Positions 51,149-60,618 of a stretch of DNA of 64,000 nucleotides are shown here, piece by piece. A program made the translations under genes and the position numbers. Below the pieces are notes generated by a model. That model searched no databases, had not been told where the DNA came from, and was given only the letters and a program-made list of their open reading frames with translations. Position 1 is the first letter of the stretch; every line of letters starts with the position of its first letter. The stretch comes from JARBUG01 sp035628915 (GTDB taxonomy: Bacteria > Bacillota > Sulfobacillia > Symbiobacteriales > Symbiobacteriaceae): assembly GCA_035628915.1 (NCBI GenBank), contig DASPIW010000053.1, forward strand, positions 186,001 to 250,000, in the 5' to 3' direction.

Positions 51149-51436
51149 GTGAATGAGAACGTGATCCAGAACAGCAGCCAGTCGAACAAAAAACGAAACT
51201 GGGCAGGGTACATCGCGTGCATGTGCGCGCTTTAATACGCCATCCCGCAGTACTGGTTTGGGCTGGGAGCGTCATTCAGTTTCACAGGAAATTTCGAGAC
51301 AGATTTTCAGACAGTGCCCAACCCCTTATTCGTCAACTGGTTTATTGGGACGGTAGCTGTGGTTGCTTCCGTGTTCGGCTTGTCGTTCGTTTATCCATGG
51401 GGCGACCGATTGCCAAGGCGGTTCAAGCTGCCCTGA
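51149..51436 (+). pseudogene. Broken small membrane-protein gene (in-frame TAA)
   Basis: GTG 51149, preceded by AAGGAGG, opens a frame that reads 28 codons (ending CMCAL), meets TAA at 51233-51235, and then continues in the same frame as sensible protein: YAIPQYWFGLGASFSFTGNF, then VNWFIGTVAVVASVFGLSFV and YPWGDRLPRRFKLP, ending TGA 51434-51436. Together about 95 residues with two membrane segments, resembling the N-terminal half of a small hydrophobic hypothetical protein. The simplest reading is a nonsense mutation plus loss of the 3' part, where a run of 11 C follows. A sequencing error at the TAA cannot be excluded. Confidence 0.75.
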
Positions 51437-51556
51437 TTATTCCCCCCCCCCCGGAGAAGCAGCTTCGAACGCGACCCTGTTCGAGGGAGTCTACAATCCG
51501 GGATTGTTTGAACGTGACTTTCAGACCAGTACGGCTACTACCAGGAGGAGAAGGAA

Positions 51557-52450
51557 ATGGCTGTGCCGATGCGCATCGATATCGAAGCATGTTCCAAGTG
51601 CGGCCTATGCGCCGCCATCTGCCCTGTCGGGACGATTGATCAGCCCGAAGACCAGTTCCCCGCCCGCAACCCGGCCCGTGCGTCGCTCTGCGAACAGTGC
51701 GGCCAGTGCATGGCCGTCTGCCCGAGCGCGTCCATCGTCGTAGGAGATTTCTCGTACGAGCGGGATTTCCTCACGTTCGACCGCCCGGAGGATGGCGCGG
51801 ACTACCCGGCGTTCTTCAGCCTGGCCGCCACCCGCCGTGCCGTACGGCGGTTCCAGGACCGGCCGGTCCCCCGCGAACTCCTGGAGCAGGTAGTCGCGGC
51901 GGTAGCGCTGGCCCCCATGGGATTCCCGCCCCACAAGACGGCAGTCACGGTCGTGAGCAACCGGGCTGCGATTGCCGAGATGGTGCCGCACGTGGTCAAG
52001 TTCTATGAAAAACTGCTGACCGGGATGAAAAGCCCGCTCATCCGCTTCTTCATCAAGCGCGGCGCAGGGCCCGAACACTTCCCGACCCTTGCGGAACACC
52101 TGGTGCCCAAGCTGGCGGCGATGATCCCGGCGATGAAGGCGTCGGGCCGCGACGAAATCAGCCGGGAGGCGCCGGCCCTGCTGCTTCTGCACGCAAAGCG
52201 GACGGCGGCGAACCACACCCAGGACGCCAACATTGCACTGGGCTACGGTCTGCTGGCTGCACATTCTCTGGGCCTCGGCGCCACGGCCAACGGCCTTTTG
52301 CCGCCGGCCATCAATGCAACCCCGGCCTTGCGGGCCATGCTGCACTTGCCGACGGACCACGAGGTTGTGAGCAGCATGATTCTGGGCTATCCCCGCCACC
52401 GCTATGTGCGGAGCATTCGGCGGAAGCTGGCGGGCGTTACCTTTATGTAA
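51557..52450 (+). CDS. Ferredoxin-nitroreductase fusion protein
   Basis: Flavin-dependent reductase with its own electron wires, 297 aa, cytoplasmic. The N-terminal 2x[4Fe-4S] ferredoxin has Cys12, 15, 18, 22 and Cys45, 48, 51, 55. The nitroreductase domain starts near residue 80 (ATRRAVRRFQDRPVPRELLEQVV) and runs to about 285, with GYGLLAAHSLGLGATANGL and an ILGYPRHRY C-terminal signature. Fusions of this kind use FMN and reduced ferredoxin to reduce nitro compounds or enones; the substrate is unknown. ATG 51557 follows AGGAGGAGAAGGAA. Last gene of the element-B unit. Confidence 0.9.
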   Translation: MAVPMRIDIEACSKCGLCAAICPVGTIDQPEDQFPARNPARASLCEQCGQCMAVCPSASIVVGDFSYERDFLTFDRPEDGADYPAFFSLAATRRAVRRFQDRPVPRELLEQVVAAVALAPMGFPPHKTAVTVVSNRAAIAEMVPHVVKFYEKLLTGMKSPLIRFFIKRGAGPEHFPTLAEHLVPKLAAMIPAMKASGRDEISREAPALLLLHAKRTAANHTQDANIALGYGLLAAHSLGLGATANGLLPPAINATPALRAMLHLPTDHEVVSSMILGYPRHRYVRSIRRKLAGVTFM

Positions 52451-52489
52451 GAACGGCCGGGTGGAACATAAAAAATACACTGATACATA

Positions 52490-52520
52490 GGGCGCCCCTC
52501 GCGGGGCGCCCGAATATTTT
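52490..52520 (+). terminator. Terminator of the ferredoxin-nitroreductase unit
   Basis: Perfect 9-bp stem (GGGCGCCCC paired with GGGGCGCCC), loop TCGC, followed by GAATATTTT. Confidence 0.85.
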
Positions 52521-52530
52521 CCAGGAGTAA

Positions 52531-52558
52531 AAAGGATAATCGGTCATGAAAGGATAAT
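52531..52558 (+). repeat. Direct repeat AAAGGATAAT upstream of the giant-protein pair
   Basis: Ten-base repeat at 52531-52540 and 52549-52558 (18 bp apart), followed by TTGACG at 52569-52574, a possible -35 box without a clear -10 at normal spacing. It may be a regulator site for the two large genes. Confidence 0.35.
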
Positions 52559-52626
52559 TAAACTTGAGTTGACGTTAAAAATCATGTGATCGTGCATATC
52601 GCATGGAAGGCTCAGGAGGGAGTGCA

Positions 52627-55600
52627 GTGACGCAAAGCCAGCTGAACCTGTCCTATCTCCGGGGGGAAGTGGGACGAGAACCGGGTGGACTGCCTTCCGC
52701 TGTCCACCTGTCCCGCAGAGAACTGCTTCAGGCCGGCGGCACTCTGGCGCTGGCTGCGACGGCGCTTGGCCGTTCGGTTCGGCAAATGTGGCTCGGCAAC
52801 ATGGAACTCGCCTGGGACAATCACCGGCTGGTACTCAAACTGGGTGGAGCCGAGCGCTGGTCCATCGACACACGGCGCTTTGGCGGTGACCCCACCTTGT
52901 CGGTCTCACGGGCGGGTGACCTGATTCGGATGAACCTGGCGGGCGCCACATACCCCGGCACCGCCCTGCCGGCGGACCTGACAGGTGAACTGCGCCGGGT
53001 CGGAAGCGAATGGCGCCTTCACCTGCTGCTGGGCCTGGGCGGCTTTGCGGCGGACGTGCCTTTCATCGCCTGGCTCGAGGGCACGGCGACAGCCCGTTCC
53101 CGTGTGCAGCTGGCTGACACCCCGACCCCCCTGGGGGCTGCGGGCTCGCTCCAGTTGGCCGGAACCGGCGACGCCACCTTCGCTCCGGACTGGCAGATGC
53201 GCCTGACCGGTCCCGCTGTCGCGCACATCGCGACCGCAGAACTGGAGGCGCAGGCCGACACCGTTACGCTGGCATTGGCGCCGGCGGAAGCAGCCAGCCT
53301 TCTGCAGCACCCCGCGGCGCGGCGCACCCTGATTACGCTGCACCGCCAGGGCAGGGAGTGGGGCTCCTGGGCCGCACTGGGCGCGCTGGACGGCGGCCGG
53401 ATCCTCGCGGAAGGCAATCCCTTTGACCAGATTCGCATTGAAGCGCACGAGACGCAAAAGGGTGCCACGCACCAGGCGCTGATGGCCGAGTCCTCGGCGC
53501 AGGCGACGGGGCAGGCCAGTGCGATGGCCTACCTGCTCGGGCAGGACGTGTCCCACCCCGACGGACGCCCGGCCCGGTTGGACCTGACCAATCCCCGCTT
53601 TGCCATCGCGTACGATGCCGAAGCCGGCGACCAGTCGGGCCTGGTGGCGCGCTTCCGTGATGAGCCGGCTTGGGTACTGTCGCAGGGCTTCAGCCTGCAG
53701 CTCGGCGGCGGCGCCCGCAGCCTGCCCCTGGAACTGGTGGCCCGGGGCGGCACCACAGTCCGGCGCAGCGTGGTACCTGCCGTGCTCTCCATGGCGGCGG
53801 CCATGCCCGGCGCCATCGTCGAGCCCATCGCGGCAGTCGGCGCCGGTGAGACACAGGTGGCCGCCGTCGACGGCGTGCCCGTCGAAGTCAGCGCCGGCCC
53901 CGGCCTGCCCGGCACGCTCCCCGTGCCGCCGGAGGTGGCCCTGCCCGTCAAATTGCCGAACCTGGTGCTGAACGCGCCGGCAGGGTACATATCGGTCGTG
54001 CGGCCGGTCGACCTGCTCAGCTTCGAGGTCCGCTTCATCAACTTCAAAATGACGGCCCGGGCTGGCGCTGCCCCCCGCCTGGAGCGGGCTGTCCCCCAGC
54101 GGGATTCCTACCTGGTATTCAAGTTCCCGCCCCAGCACGTCGCGGAACAGGTGTACCACGACCCGGGCCCGAACCCGGCCGCGCCGCCCGTCCCGTCCCG
54201 GGCGGCAGGCCCCAGCTGGCTGGCCTTCAAGCTGCCGCCGGACACGAACTCGCTCGAGTACACCCTCGAGGCGCTGCTGAACTGGCCGGCCCTGGTTCCC
54301 GTCACGGTGACCACCCGGCGCAACCCCAGCAACAACGATGGCATCGCCGAGCCGATCACGGCCATTGAGGCGCCCTATCGCATCTTCCTGGCGCCGAGCC
54401 CCAATACCGGGTGGACCCACCAAATCGCCCCGGTCACCCTGGGCAACCGAACCGAACTGTGGCACACCAGACTTGTCCTGCAGGGCCGGGAGCGGTCGGG
54501 CGATGCCCACCCCAGCGTCCGTGCCATCTGGTCACCCGACTACACCAATCCGCCGCCCAGCTCCGAAAGTCCGCCCATCGGTCCCTTCCCGTATGCCATG
54601 GATGGCCGCCAGCGTTACGAAATCGTGGCGCTGAGCCCCACACCCCTCCGTGGGCGCGCCCAGCCGGCCATTCGGGTGGAGAACCTGATGCTGACTTCGC
54701 TCGGCGCCTGGATGAAGATCGAGGGCAAATGGGACCCGCCTGACGGCTTTAAGGTCTGTGCATGGCGGCATGAGGCCACATTTGGGCGCGATCAGTTCGT
54801 GAAGGTGGTGGAGCAGGGCTACCTGTACCCCTTCGGCCACCTGGCTGTGCATGTAACCGAAACCCAGCGGCGGATTGAACCGGTACCTCTCACCAGCCGG
54901 CAGGCGGCCTATCTCCGGCTGCGGGAGTACATTGTGGTGGTGGAGAAAGAGCGGGTCTATCCCGGACCCGAAGGCGTCACCGACGTCGACCTGATCAAGC
55001 GGAACCGAAACAATCCCCTGCGCAAGGTGATCATGCTGACCGGCACCACGCCGGACCTCGAAGATGCCGACGATACCGACTTCCAGGTGCCGGAGCTGGG
55101 TGCGGATGCCTTCTGGCCCCGGGTAAATGGCGTCCCCTTCCCCTTCCACATGGTGGGCGAGGACTGGGAAGGGAAGCGGGTCGAGTTCGCCACCCCGGTC
55201 ATCTTTGTGTCGAACATCCCCGTGACCGCCGACGACGCCATTACCCGCATGGGCTGGGTGCGTAATGAATTCGCCAGACTGGACGACCGGCGCACCGTCG
55301 ACATGAAAGGCCAGCGGATTGCTTACGCCGCCAAGGCCCCCGTTCCCAACCCGCAGCCGGGTGAAACAGTCAGCGACACCATCTTCGAGACCGCATCGCT
55401 CCTCTTGACCTCTACGCCCACCACAGAGGCGGAGGGCGCCATGCCGCCGTTCCTGCCCCAACTGGACAAGGCCTTGGTTACAGTGCCTCAGCTTACGCAG
55501 ATGACCGGCACTAAGGCGCCCCAGGCCATCAAAATGGATGACGCCTGGCTGAAGGACGGCTTTGGCGGCGCCAACCCCGGCATGGTCTTCGCCAAGCTTG

Positions 55601-56913
55601 ATTCGCCGCCGAGCCTCGCCTTCGGCGGCGACAAGAGCGGCGCCGTCATAACACCCGACCTGGACCTGGCCGGCCTTTCGCTCAGCCATGGTCTGGTCGG
55701 CGGCGACACGAACAAGTTTGCCGGCGGCAAGTTCGACCCCAAGACCTTCTTTGGCAACAAAGCCAAGATTCTCGGCGGTATCGTCCTGGCGGAAATCATT
55801 GATGAGATCAATGACGTGACTGCCGGCGGCGACAAGGAGAAGGTGCCCCGCATTACATCCAAGCTGCATTATCCGGGCGACGACCGCAACCAGCCGCCTG
55901 ATGCCATCAACACCGACTTGATATGGACGCCGCGGCTGATTTCGTTCGGGCCCTTCCTCAACTACTTCAACCCCGACAAGGATCACAACGAACCGGACGC
56001 CGCCGGCACACTCAAAGCCACGCTGACAGTGACGGGCAACATACACGTCCCGCTCAAGGGGGGCGGCGAGAAGAAGTACCATGTGCACGGCGAGCTGAAC
56101 AACTTCACCGTGGACCTGTTCGACTGCGTCCAGCTGGGCTTCTCGCGCCTCGTCTTCACATCCGACTCGGGCAAAAGCCCCAAGACCGACGTGGGCCTGA
56201 AGTGGGTCAAGTTTGAGGGCGCCCTGGAGTTCGTGGAAAAGCTGCGCGAGTACCTCGGCAACATCTTTGGCGGCGGCTTCAAGCTGGATGTTGAGCCCAT
56301 AGGCGTGCGTGCCACGCTCACGGTCGGCCTGCCCAGTGTATCGCTCGGCGTCTTCTCTCTGACCAACATGAGCATCAGCGCCGGTCTCGACCTGCCGTTC
56401 ACCGGCGATAAGCCGGCAATGGTCAACTTCGCCTTCTGTTCACGGGAGAATCCGTTTAACCTGAGCGTCTCCATGCTGGGCGGCGGCGGCTTCTTCGGCC
56501 TCACGCTGGGGCTTTCGGGCGTGGAGATTCTGGAAGTGGCTCTCGAATTCGGGGCGGCGATCAACATTGACCTCGGCGTCGCTAGCGGCGGCGTCAGCGT
56601 CAAGGCCGGCATCTACTTCAAATACGCAAAGGCCGAGGGCGCCACCCTGGAAGGGTACCTGAAGATTCACGGCGAGATGTCCGTCATGTTTATCGCATCG
56701 CTCTCCATCACGCTGTACCTCTCCCTCACCTACAAAGACCCGTCCAAGTGCTGGGGGCAGGCCACCCTCACCGTGGAAGTGGAAGTGCTCTTCCTGAGCT
56801 TCTCCGTCGAAGTCCACGCGGAGCGGCAGTTCTCCGGCAAAGAAGGGGACCCGCCCATGTCCAAAATGACCACAGCGTCGCAGTGGAGCGAATACACGGG
56901 TGCGTTCGCATAA
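52627..56913 (+). CDS. Unrecognised giant protein 1 (1428 aa, Tat-like leader, beta-rich)
   Basis: I do not recognise a function. GTG 52627 is chosen since CAGGAGGGAG ends a few nt before it. A twin-arginine-like leader lies at 29-48 (SRRELLQAGGTLALAATALG) but without a clear cleavage site. Residues 50-400 are beta-rich and poor in Cys. A core near 500-800 has WLAFKLPP, RNPSNNDGIAEPI, TELWHTRLV, AIWSPDY, LTSLGAWMKIEGKWDPPDG and YLYPFGHLAVHV. The C-terminal 300 residues are glycine-rich alternating beta strands (for example GGGGFFGLTLGLSG, SLSITLYLSL near 1358) recalling a long beta-barrel or beta-sheet layer. Nothing identifies an enzyme. The next gene starts 12 bp downstream. Confidence 0.85.
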   Translation: MTQSQLNLSYLRGEVGREPGGLPSAVHLSRRELLQAGGTLALAATALGRSVRQMWLGNMELAWDNHRLVLKLGGAERWSIDTRRFGGDPTLSVSRAGDLIRMNLAGATYPGTALPADLTGELRRVGSEWRLHLLLGLGGFAADVPFIAWLEGTATARSRVQLADTPTPLGAAGSLQLAGTGDATFAPDWQMRLTGPAVAHIATAELEAQADTVTLALAPAEAASLLQHPAARRTLITLHRQGREWGSWAALGALDGGRILAEGNPFDQIRIEAHETQKGATHQALMAESSAQATGQASAMAYLLGQDVSHPDGRPARLDLTNPRFAIAYDAEAGDQSGLVARFRDEPAWVLSQGFSLQLGGGARSLPLELVARGGTTVRRSVVPAVLSMAAAMPGAIVEPIAAVGAGETQVAAVDGVPVEVSAGPGLPGTLPVPPEVALPVKLPNLVLNAPAGYISVVRPVDLLSFEVRFINFKMTARAGAAPRLERAVPQRDSYLVFKFPPQHVAEQVYHDPGPNPAAPPVPSRAAGPSWLAFKLPPDTNSLEYTLEALLNWPALVPVTVTTRRNPSNNDGIAEPITAIEAPYRIFLAPSPNTGWTHQIAPVTLGNRTELWHTRLVLQGRERSGDAHPSVRAIWSPDYTNPPPSSESPPIGPFPYAMDGRQRYEIVALSPTPLRGRAQPAIRVENLMLTSLGAWMKIEGKWDPPDGFKVCAWRHEATFGRDQFVKVVEQGYLYPFGHLAVHVTETQRRIEPVPLTSRQAAYLRLREYIVVVEKERVYPGPEGVTDVDLIKRNRNNPLRKVIMLTGTTPDLEDADDTDFQVPELGADAFWPRVNGVPFPFHMVGEDWEGKRVEFATPVIFVSNIPVTADDAITRMGWVRNEFARLDDRRTVDMKGQRIAYAAKAPVPNPQPGETVSDTIFETASLLLTSTPTTEAEGAMPPFLPQLDKALVTVPQLTQMTGTKAPQAIKMDDAWLKDGFGGANPGMVFAKLDSPPSLAFGGDKSGAVITPDLDLAGLSLSHGLVGGDTNKFAGGKFDPKTFFGNKAKILGGIVLAEIIDEINDVTAGGDKEKVPRITSKLHYPGDDRNQPPDAINTDLIWTPRLISFGPFLNYFNPDKDHNEPDAAGTLKATLTVTGNIHVPLKGGGEKKYHVHGELNNFTVDLFDCVQLGFSRLVFTSDSGKSPKTDVGLKWVKFEGALEFVEKLREYLGNIFGGGFKLDVEPIGVRATLTVGLPSVSLGVFSLTNMSISAGLDLPFTGDKPAMVNFAFCSRENPFNLSVSMLGGGGFFGLTLGLSGVEILEVALEFGAAINIDLGVASGGVSVKAGIYFKYAKAEGATLEGYLKIHGEMSVMFIASLSITLYLSLTYKDPSKCWGQATLTVEVEVLFLSFSVEVHAERQFSGKEGDPPMSKMTTASQWSEYTGAFA

Positions 56914-56925
56914 GGAGGGGCCCCA

Positions 56926-59900
56926 ATGAGCAAGCAGAAAATAGTCTGGACGGCGCTGCCGAACGGATTGGCCGACGGGGGCGCCGGCCTGCGGCTGTCG
57001 GTCTTCGTCTCCCCGCGCCTGATGCCCGAATCTGCGGGTGAAACGACCCTGGAGGCCTTCCCCGACTGGTGGGACTGGCCATCGACCAAACTGACATTCC
57101 AGGTGGATGTCAACACGCCGCAAGGCGTGCGTACCTTGCCCGTCGTCCTGGACCCGGCCAGCCCCGCACCCGACAGCAGCCTCTGGGGAGCGCTCTTTCC
57201 GCACACGACCCCGGTGGCCGGCTACACCTACAAGCCGCTCGACGGCCTGCAGCTTCGTTCCTACCATGCGCTGGGGCTGCACAACTGGCTGAAGGACCGC
57301 TACCAGACGGTCGCGGTGCAGAACGCAACGAACCACCCGCCGGTCTCCATCCTGCAGACGCTCCTCGACGATATCCGGTATGAGGACAAGCCCGACAGCC
57401 AGATGAAGCAGTCCGTGCTGGCTGAGCCGTTTCCGCCGGCGGGCGAGCTGTTCAGCGCCCACAAGGATTTCTTCCGGTTCCAGGTCTTTCACAAGCCGTT
57501 CAGCAAGAAGCCGGTGCCGATCCAACTGCCGCAGATGGATTTCCACGCTATCGTCGGGGCGCTGGCGCGCTACCCGGCCCTGCTGCGGCAGTTGGGCTTC
57601 GTCTACGACCTGATCATCGAGCGCGGCGAGGTCCCCCTCCCGGTCGCCTCCACCCTGCGGGTGGTCCCGAGCTGGGAGCCGGTGACCACCACGGAGAACG
57701 TCCGGCCGTTGACCCACTACACCATGTCGGATGCCAACCTGCGGGTCTTCGCGGCTCAGCCGCGGCCGGCGCAGCAGCTCGAGTACGTGACGGGCAAGCT
57801 GCCCCTCGGCGACCTGCAGCGCTACGGCGTGATTCAACTGGATGTAGATGGCCTGGCCTTCAAGGCGCTGGACCTGGCGTCTAACCTCAATCGCCTGGCG
57901 GTGCACCGCTTTGCGCGCCCTCTCGCCGACTACTGGCTTCCCCAGAAGCCGGCGGCGGCGGCAGCGCTGCCTTCCGGCAGCACCGGCGGGCTGGCGGTGG
58001 TGAAGAACTACCGGGCGGCTTACCTGCACGACCTGCTGGCGGCCAACACCCTACACAACGCCCACGTGGACGGCGGTTCCGGCGACAGCATGGAGCTGTA
58101 TCTGGAAGACTTAATCCGCGGCCACCGCATCGACGTCTGGGACGAAGTGACCGACACCTGGCACTCGCTGCACAAGCGCGACGGCACCTACACCATCGAT
58201 GGCAGCGAGATCAGCGTCCCGCCCGACGAAGGCTGGGCCATGACGAGCACTGCATCGCCTGTCGACCCGGCGGCGCCGCAGGAGCTGCGCCTGCACGAGT
58301 CGGTTGCCGAGTGGGCGGGCTGGTCGCTTTCGGCCTCACGGCCGGAGAGCACCATTGGCACCCGCGATGAAATTAAAGAAGGGCCGGACAAGCCGGCCGG
58401 CTCCAACTTCAAGCTCCAAGTTACCTTTAAGCCGGTTGGGGGCAGCCTGCCGCGGCTCCGCTTCGGCCGGAAGTACCGGCTGAGAGTCCGGGCGGTTGAT
58501 CTGGCGGGCAACGGGCCGGCACTTGACGAATCCCCTGTGCTCCCGGAGGTCGTCTCCCCCGACGTTCGGTACCAGCGCTACGAGCCGATCACCCAGCCCG
58601 TGCTGATTCCCCGCACCGAGTACAAGGAGAGCGAGTCGGTGGAGCACCTGGTAGTCCGCAGTTGGACCACGCCGCCCGCGGACAAGCCGGCGACCGAGAT
58701 TACGGAACGGCATGTCGCCCCGCCTTCCACGACGGTCCGCATGGCAGAAATGCACGGCCAGCTGGACGACCCCGCCGGCCCCGGCGGCTTCCGGGCTGAC
58801 GCCTACACCCTGCTGACGGGGCTGGAGGGGTTTGCCCCTTCGGAACCTGCCCCGGAGAGCAGATGGACTCTGACCTACCTATGCGATCCCCTGGCCCACG
58901 GCGCCGCTTTCGCCGGCCTTCCGGGCGCCGGCACGGTACTGGCTGTTCCGTTCGACACGCAAGCATGGCCCCATTACAGGCCGTTCCGCCTCAAGGTGAT
59001 CGAAGGAGACGGAGCGCCGGGTCCCGATTTGGCTGATCCCGATGCGTTTGTGGTGCAGCTGCCCAAGGCGGTGGTGGCTCCGGTGCGCATCAGCTGTTAC
59101 CCGACGCAGGCGGAACTGGAGAAGCAGCTGGGCATCTGGCGGTGGCTGATGGAGTCCTTCACCAGCGACCCGGATACGCCCCCCGGCGGCAATCCGAGCT
59201 ATAACCAGTTGCTGAAGCTGGCCCTGGCCGGGCAGCATTGGATGGTCACCCCCTATCGCGAGATTCTGCTCATTCACGCCGTTCAGCAGCCGCTGCTGGC
59301 GCCGCAGTTCACCACCATGGGCGTTGCGCGCGACCATGGCGTCACCTGGGCCGACATTCGCTACGTCACGCCGATCGACGGGAAGAGCACGCAGAAGCTG
59401 GATGTGACGGCCACGTGGTCCCTGCACGTCGATCCCCTCGGGAAGCAGGAGCCGGAGGTCGTGGACGGCAGTGCCCACGCCTTCACCACGCCCGTTGACC
59501 CGAACAGCGTCTCCCTTCAGGGGCTGGGCCGTCATGAGTTCGGCGACACCAAGCACCGACTGGTCCACTACAAGGGCATTGCCATGACCCGCTTCCCCGA
59601 GTTCTTCCCGGAAGGCACCACACCGCTGACACGCACTACCGACGAGACCACGGGCGACCGCGACCTGCACATTCCCAGCACCGCCCGGCCCGACGTGCCG
59701 GACGTGCTTTACGTGCTGCCGGCCTTCGAGTGGGTGCCCGGCGTGTCAGGCAGCACTTCGATCATGACCCGCAAGGGCAACGCCCTGCGCATCTACCTGA
59801 ACCGGCCCTGGTATTCCTCGGGCGATGACGAAAAGCTGGGCGTGATCCTCAACGTGCGGCCCGTCGAGGGGACGTGGCCCGTTGACGTGGCCAGGGAGAT

Positions 59901-60618
59901 ACGCTGGAAGTACCAGAGCGGCTGGGCCGAAGACCCAACCGTCACTTCCGCGCCTACACCGCCGGCCCTCACACCCGACCGCTTCTCCCTGGCCCTGCCT
60001 GCCGTGGACGGCTATGGACTGGCTGAAGTGCCGGGCAGCCGGGCGACCGTGGTGCCGCACGAAGTGGCCTACGATGTGAACCAGGGTCTCTGGTACTGCG
60101 ACGTCCGCATTGAGCCGGCGGAAGGGTACACACCCTATATGCCGTTTGTGCGGCTGGCCCTGGCCCGCTATCAGCCGTACTCGATAAACGACGTGCACCT
60201 GTCTCGCATCGCCCTGGCGGACTTCGCCCAGCTTACGCCCGACCGCACGGTCAGCATTACGCCCGGTGCGAAGAAAGGGGACTACAACATTTCGCTGGTC
60301 GGTCTGCACGCCCACGTCAAGAATGCAGCCGCCCCGTTCCGCCGGGTGGAGGCGACCGTGGAGCGCCGGCAGCAGACCGGTGACGACTTCGGCTGGGCGC
60401 CGGTGGGCAACCCTGTCCCGCTCACCCCGTTTGCCGTACCGAACCTCTACCTGGGCTCTGTGCACATACCTCCCGGCGCTGACGTGCTGAACTACCGGCT
60501 GGTCTTCAAGGAGTACGAAAAGCTCCTCGCCGACCCGGATGACCGGGCTACCGCTGCGTCCAAGGAGATCTGGCGCCTCGTCTTCGCCCACGACATGCCG
60601 TTCGCACCCATTATGTAG
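56926..60618 (+). CDS. Unrecognised giant protein 2 (1230 aa)
   Basis: Partner of giant protein 1, ATG 56926 behind AAGGAGG. No signal peptide or membrane segment. Mostly predicted beta structure, rich in Trp, Pro and Tyr. One stretch near residues 510-530 (LRFGRKYRLRVRAVDLAGNG) looks like a fibronectin-type-III strand pair. Others of note: HALGLHNWLKDRYQTVAVQNA near 108-128, and RLALARYQPYS near 1080. No catalytic signature seen. Co-transcription with giant 1 (12-bp gap) and similar size and style suggest a complex or shared particle; secretion of the pair is uncertain because only giant 1 has a leader. Confidence 0.85.
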   Translation: MSKQKIVWTALPNGLADGGAGLRLSVFVSPRLMPESAGETTLEAFPDWWDWPSTKLTFQVDVNTPQGVRTLPVVLDPASPAPDSSLWGALFPHTTPVAGYTYKPLDGLQLRSYHALGLHNWLKDRYQTVAVQNATNHPPVSILQTLLDDIRYEDKPDSQMKQSVLAEPFPPAGELFSAHKDFFRFQVFHKPFSKKPVPIQLPQMDFHAIVGALARYPALLRQLGFVYDLIIERGEVPLPVASTLRVVPSWEPVTTTENVRPLTHYTMSDANLRVFAAQPRPAQQLEYVTGKLPLGDLQRYGVIQLDVDGLAFKALDLASNLNRLAVHRFARPLADYWLPQKPAAAAALPSGSTGGLAVVKNYRAAYLHDLLAANTLHNAHVDGGSGDSMELYLEDLIRGHRIDVWDEVTDTWHSLHKRDGTYTIDGSEISVPPDEGWAMTSTASPVDPAAPQELRLHESVAEWAGWSLSASRPESTIGTRDEIKEGPDKPAGSNFKLQVTFKPVGGSLPRLRFGRKYRLRVRAVDLAGNGPALDESPVLPEVVSPDVRYQRYEPITQPVLIPRTEYKESESVEHLVVRSWTTPPADKPATEITERHVAPPSTTVRMAEMHGQLDDPAGPGGFRADAYTLLTGLEGFAPSEPAPESRWTLTYLCDPLAHGAAFAGLPGAGTVLAVPFDTQAWPHYRPFRLKVIEGDGAPGPDLADPDAFVVQLPKAVVAPVRISCYPTQAELEKQLGIWRWLMESFTSDPDTPPGGNPSYNQLLKLALAGQHWMVTPYREILLIHAVQQPLLAPQFTTMGVARDHGVTWADIRYVTPIDGKSTQKLDVTATWSLHVDPLGKQEPEVVDGSAHAFTTPVDPNSVSLQGLGRHEFGDTKHRLVHYKGIAMTRFPEFFPEGTTPLTRTTDETTGDRDLHIPSTARPDVPDVLYVLPAFEWVPGVSGSTSIMTRKGNALRIYLNRPWYSSGDDEKLGVILNVRPVEGTWPVDVAREIRWKYQSGWAEDPTVTSAPTPPALTPDRFSLALPAVDGYGLAEVPGSRATVVPHEVAYDVNQGLWYCDVRIEPAEGYTPYMPFVRLALARYQPYSINDVHLSRIALADFAQLTPDRTVSITPGAKKGDYNISLVGLHAHVKNAAAPFRRVEATVERRQQTGDDFGWAPVGNPVPLTPFAVPNLYLGSVHIPPGADVLNYRLVFKEYEKLLADPDDRATAASKEIWRLVFAHDMPFAPIM

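Noticed and set aside
51363..51556. Frame across the C11 tract leading towards the ferredoxin-nitroreductase
   Set aside because: It switches from an antisense-like composition to a different frame of the nitroreductase. The true gene starts at 51557 with its own ribosome site.
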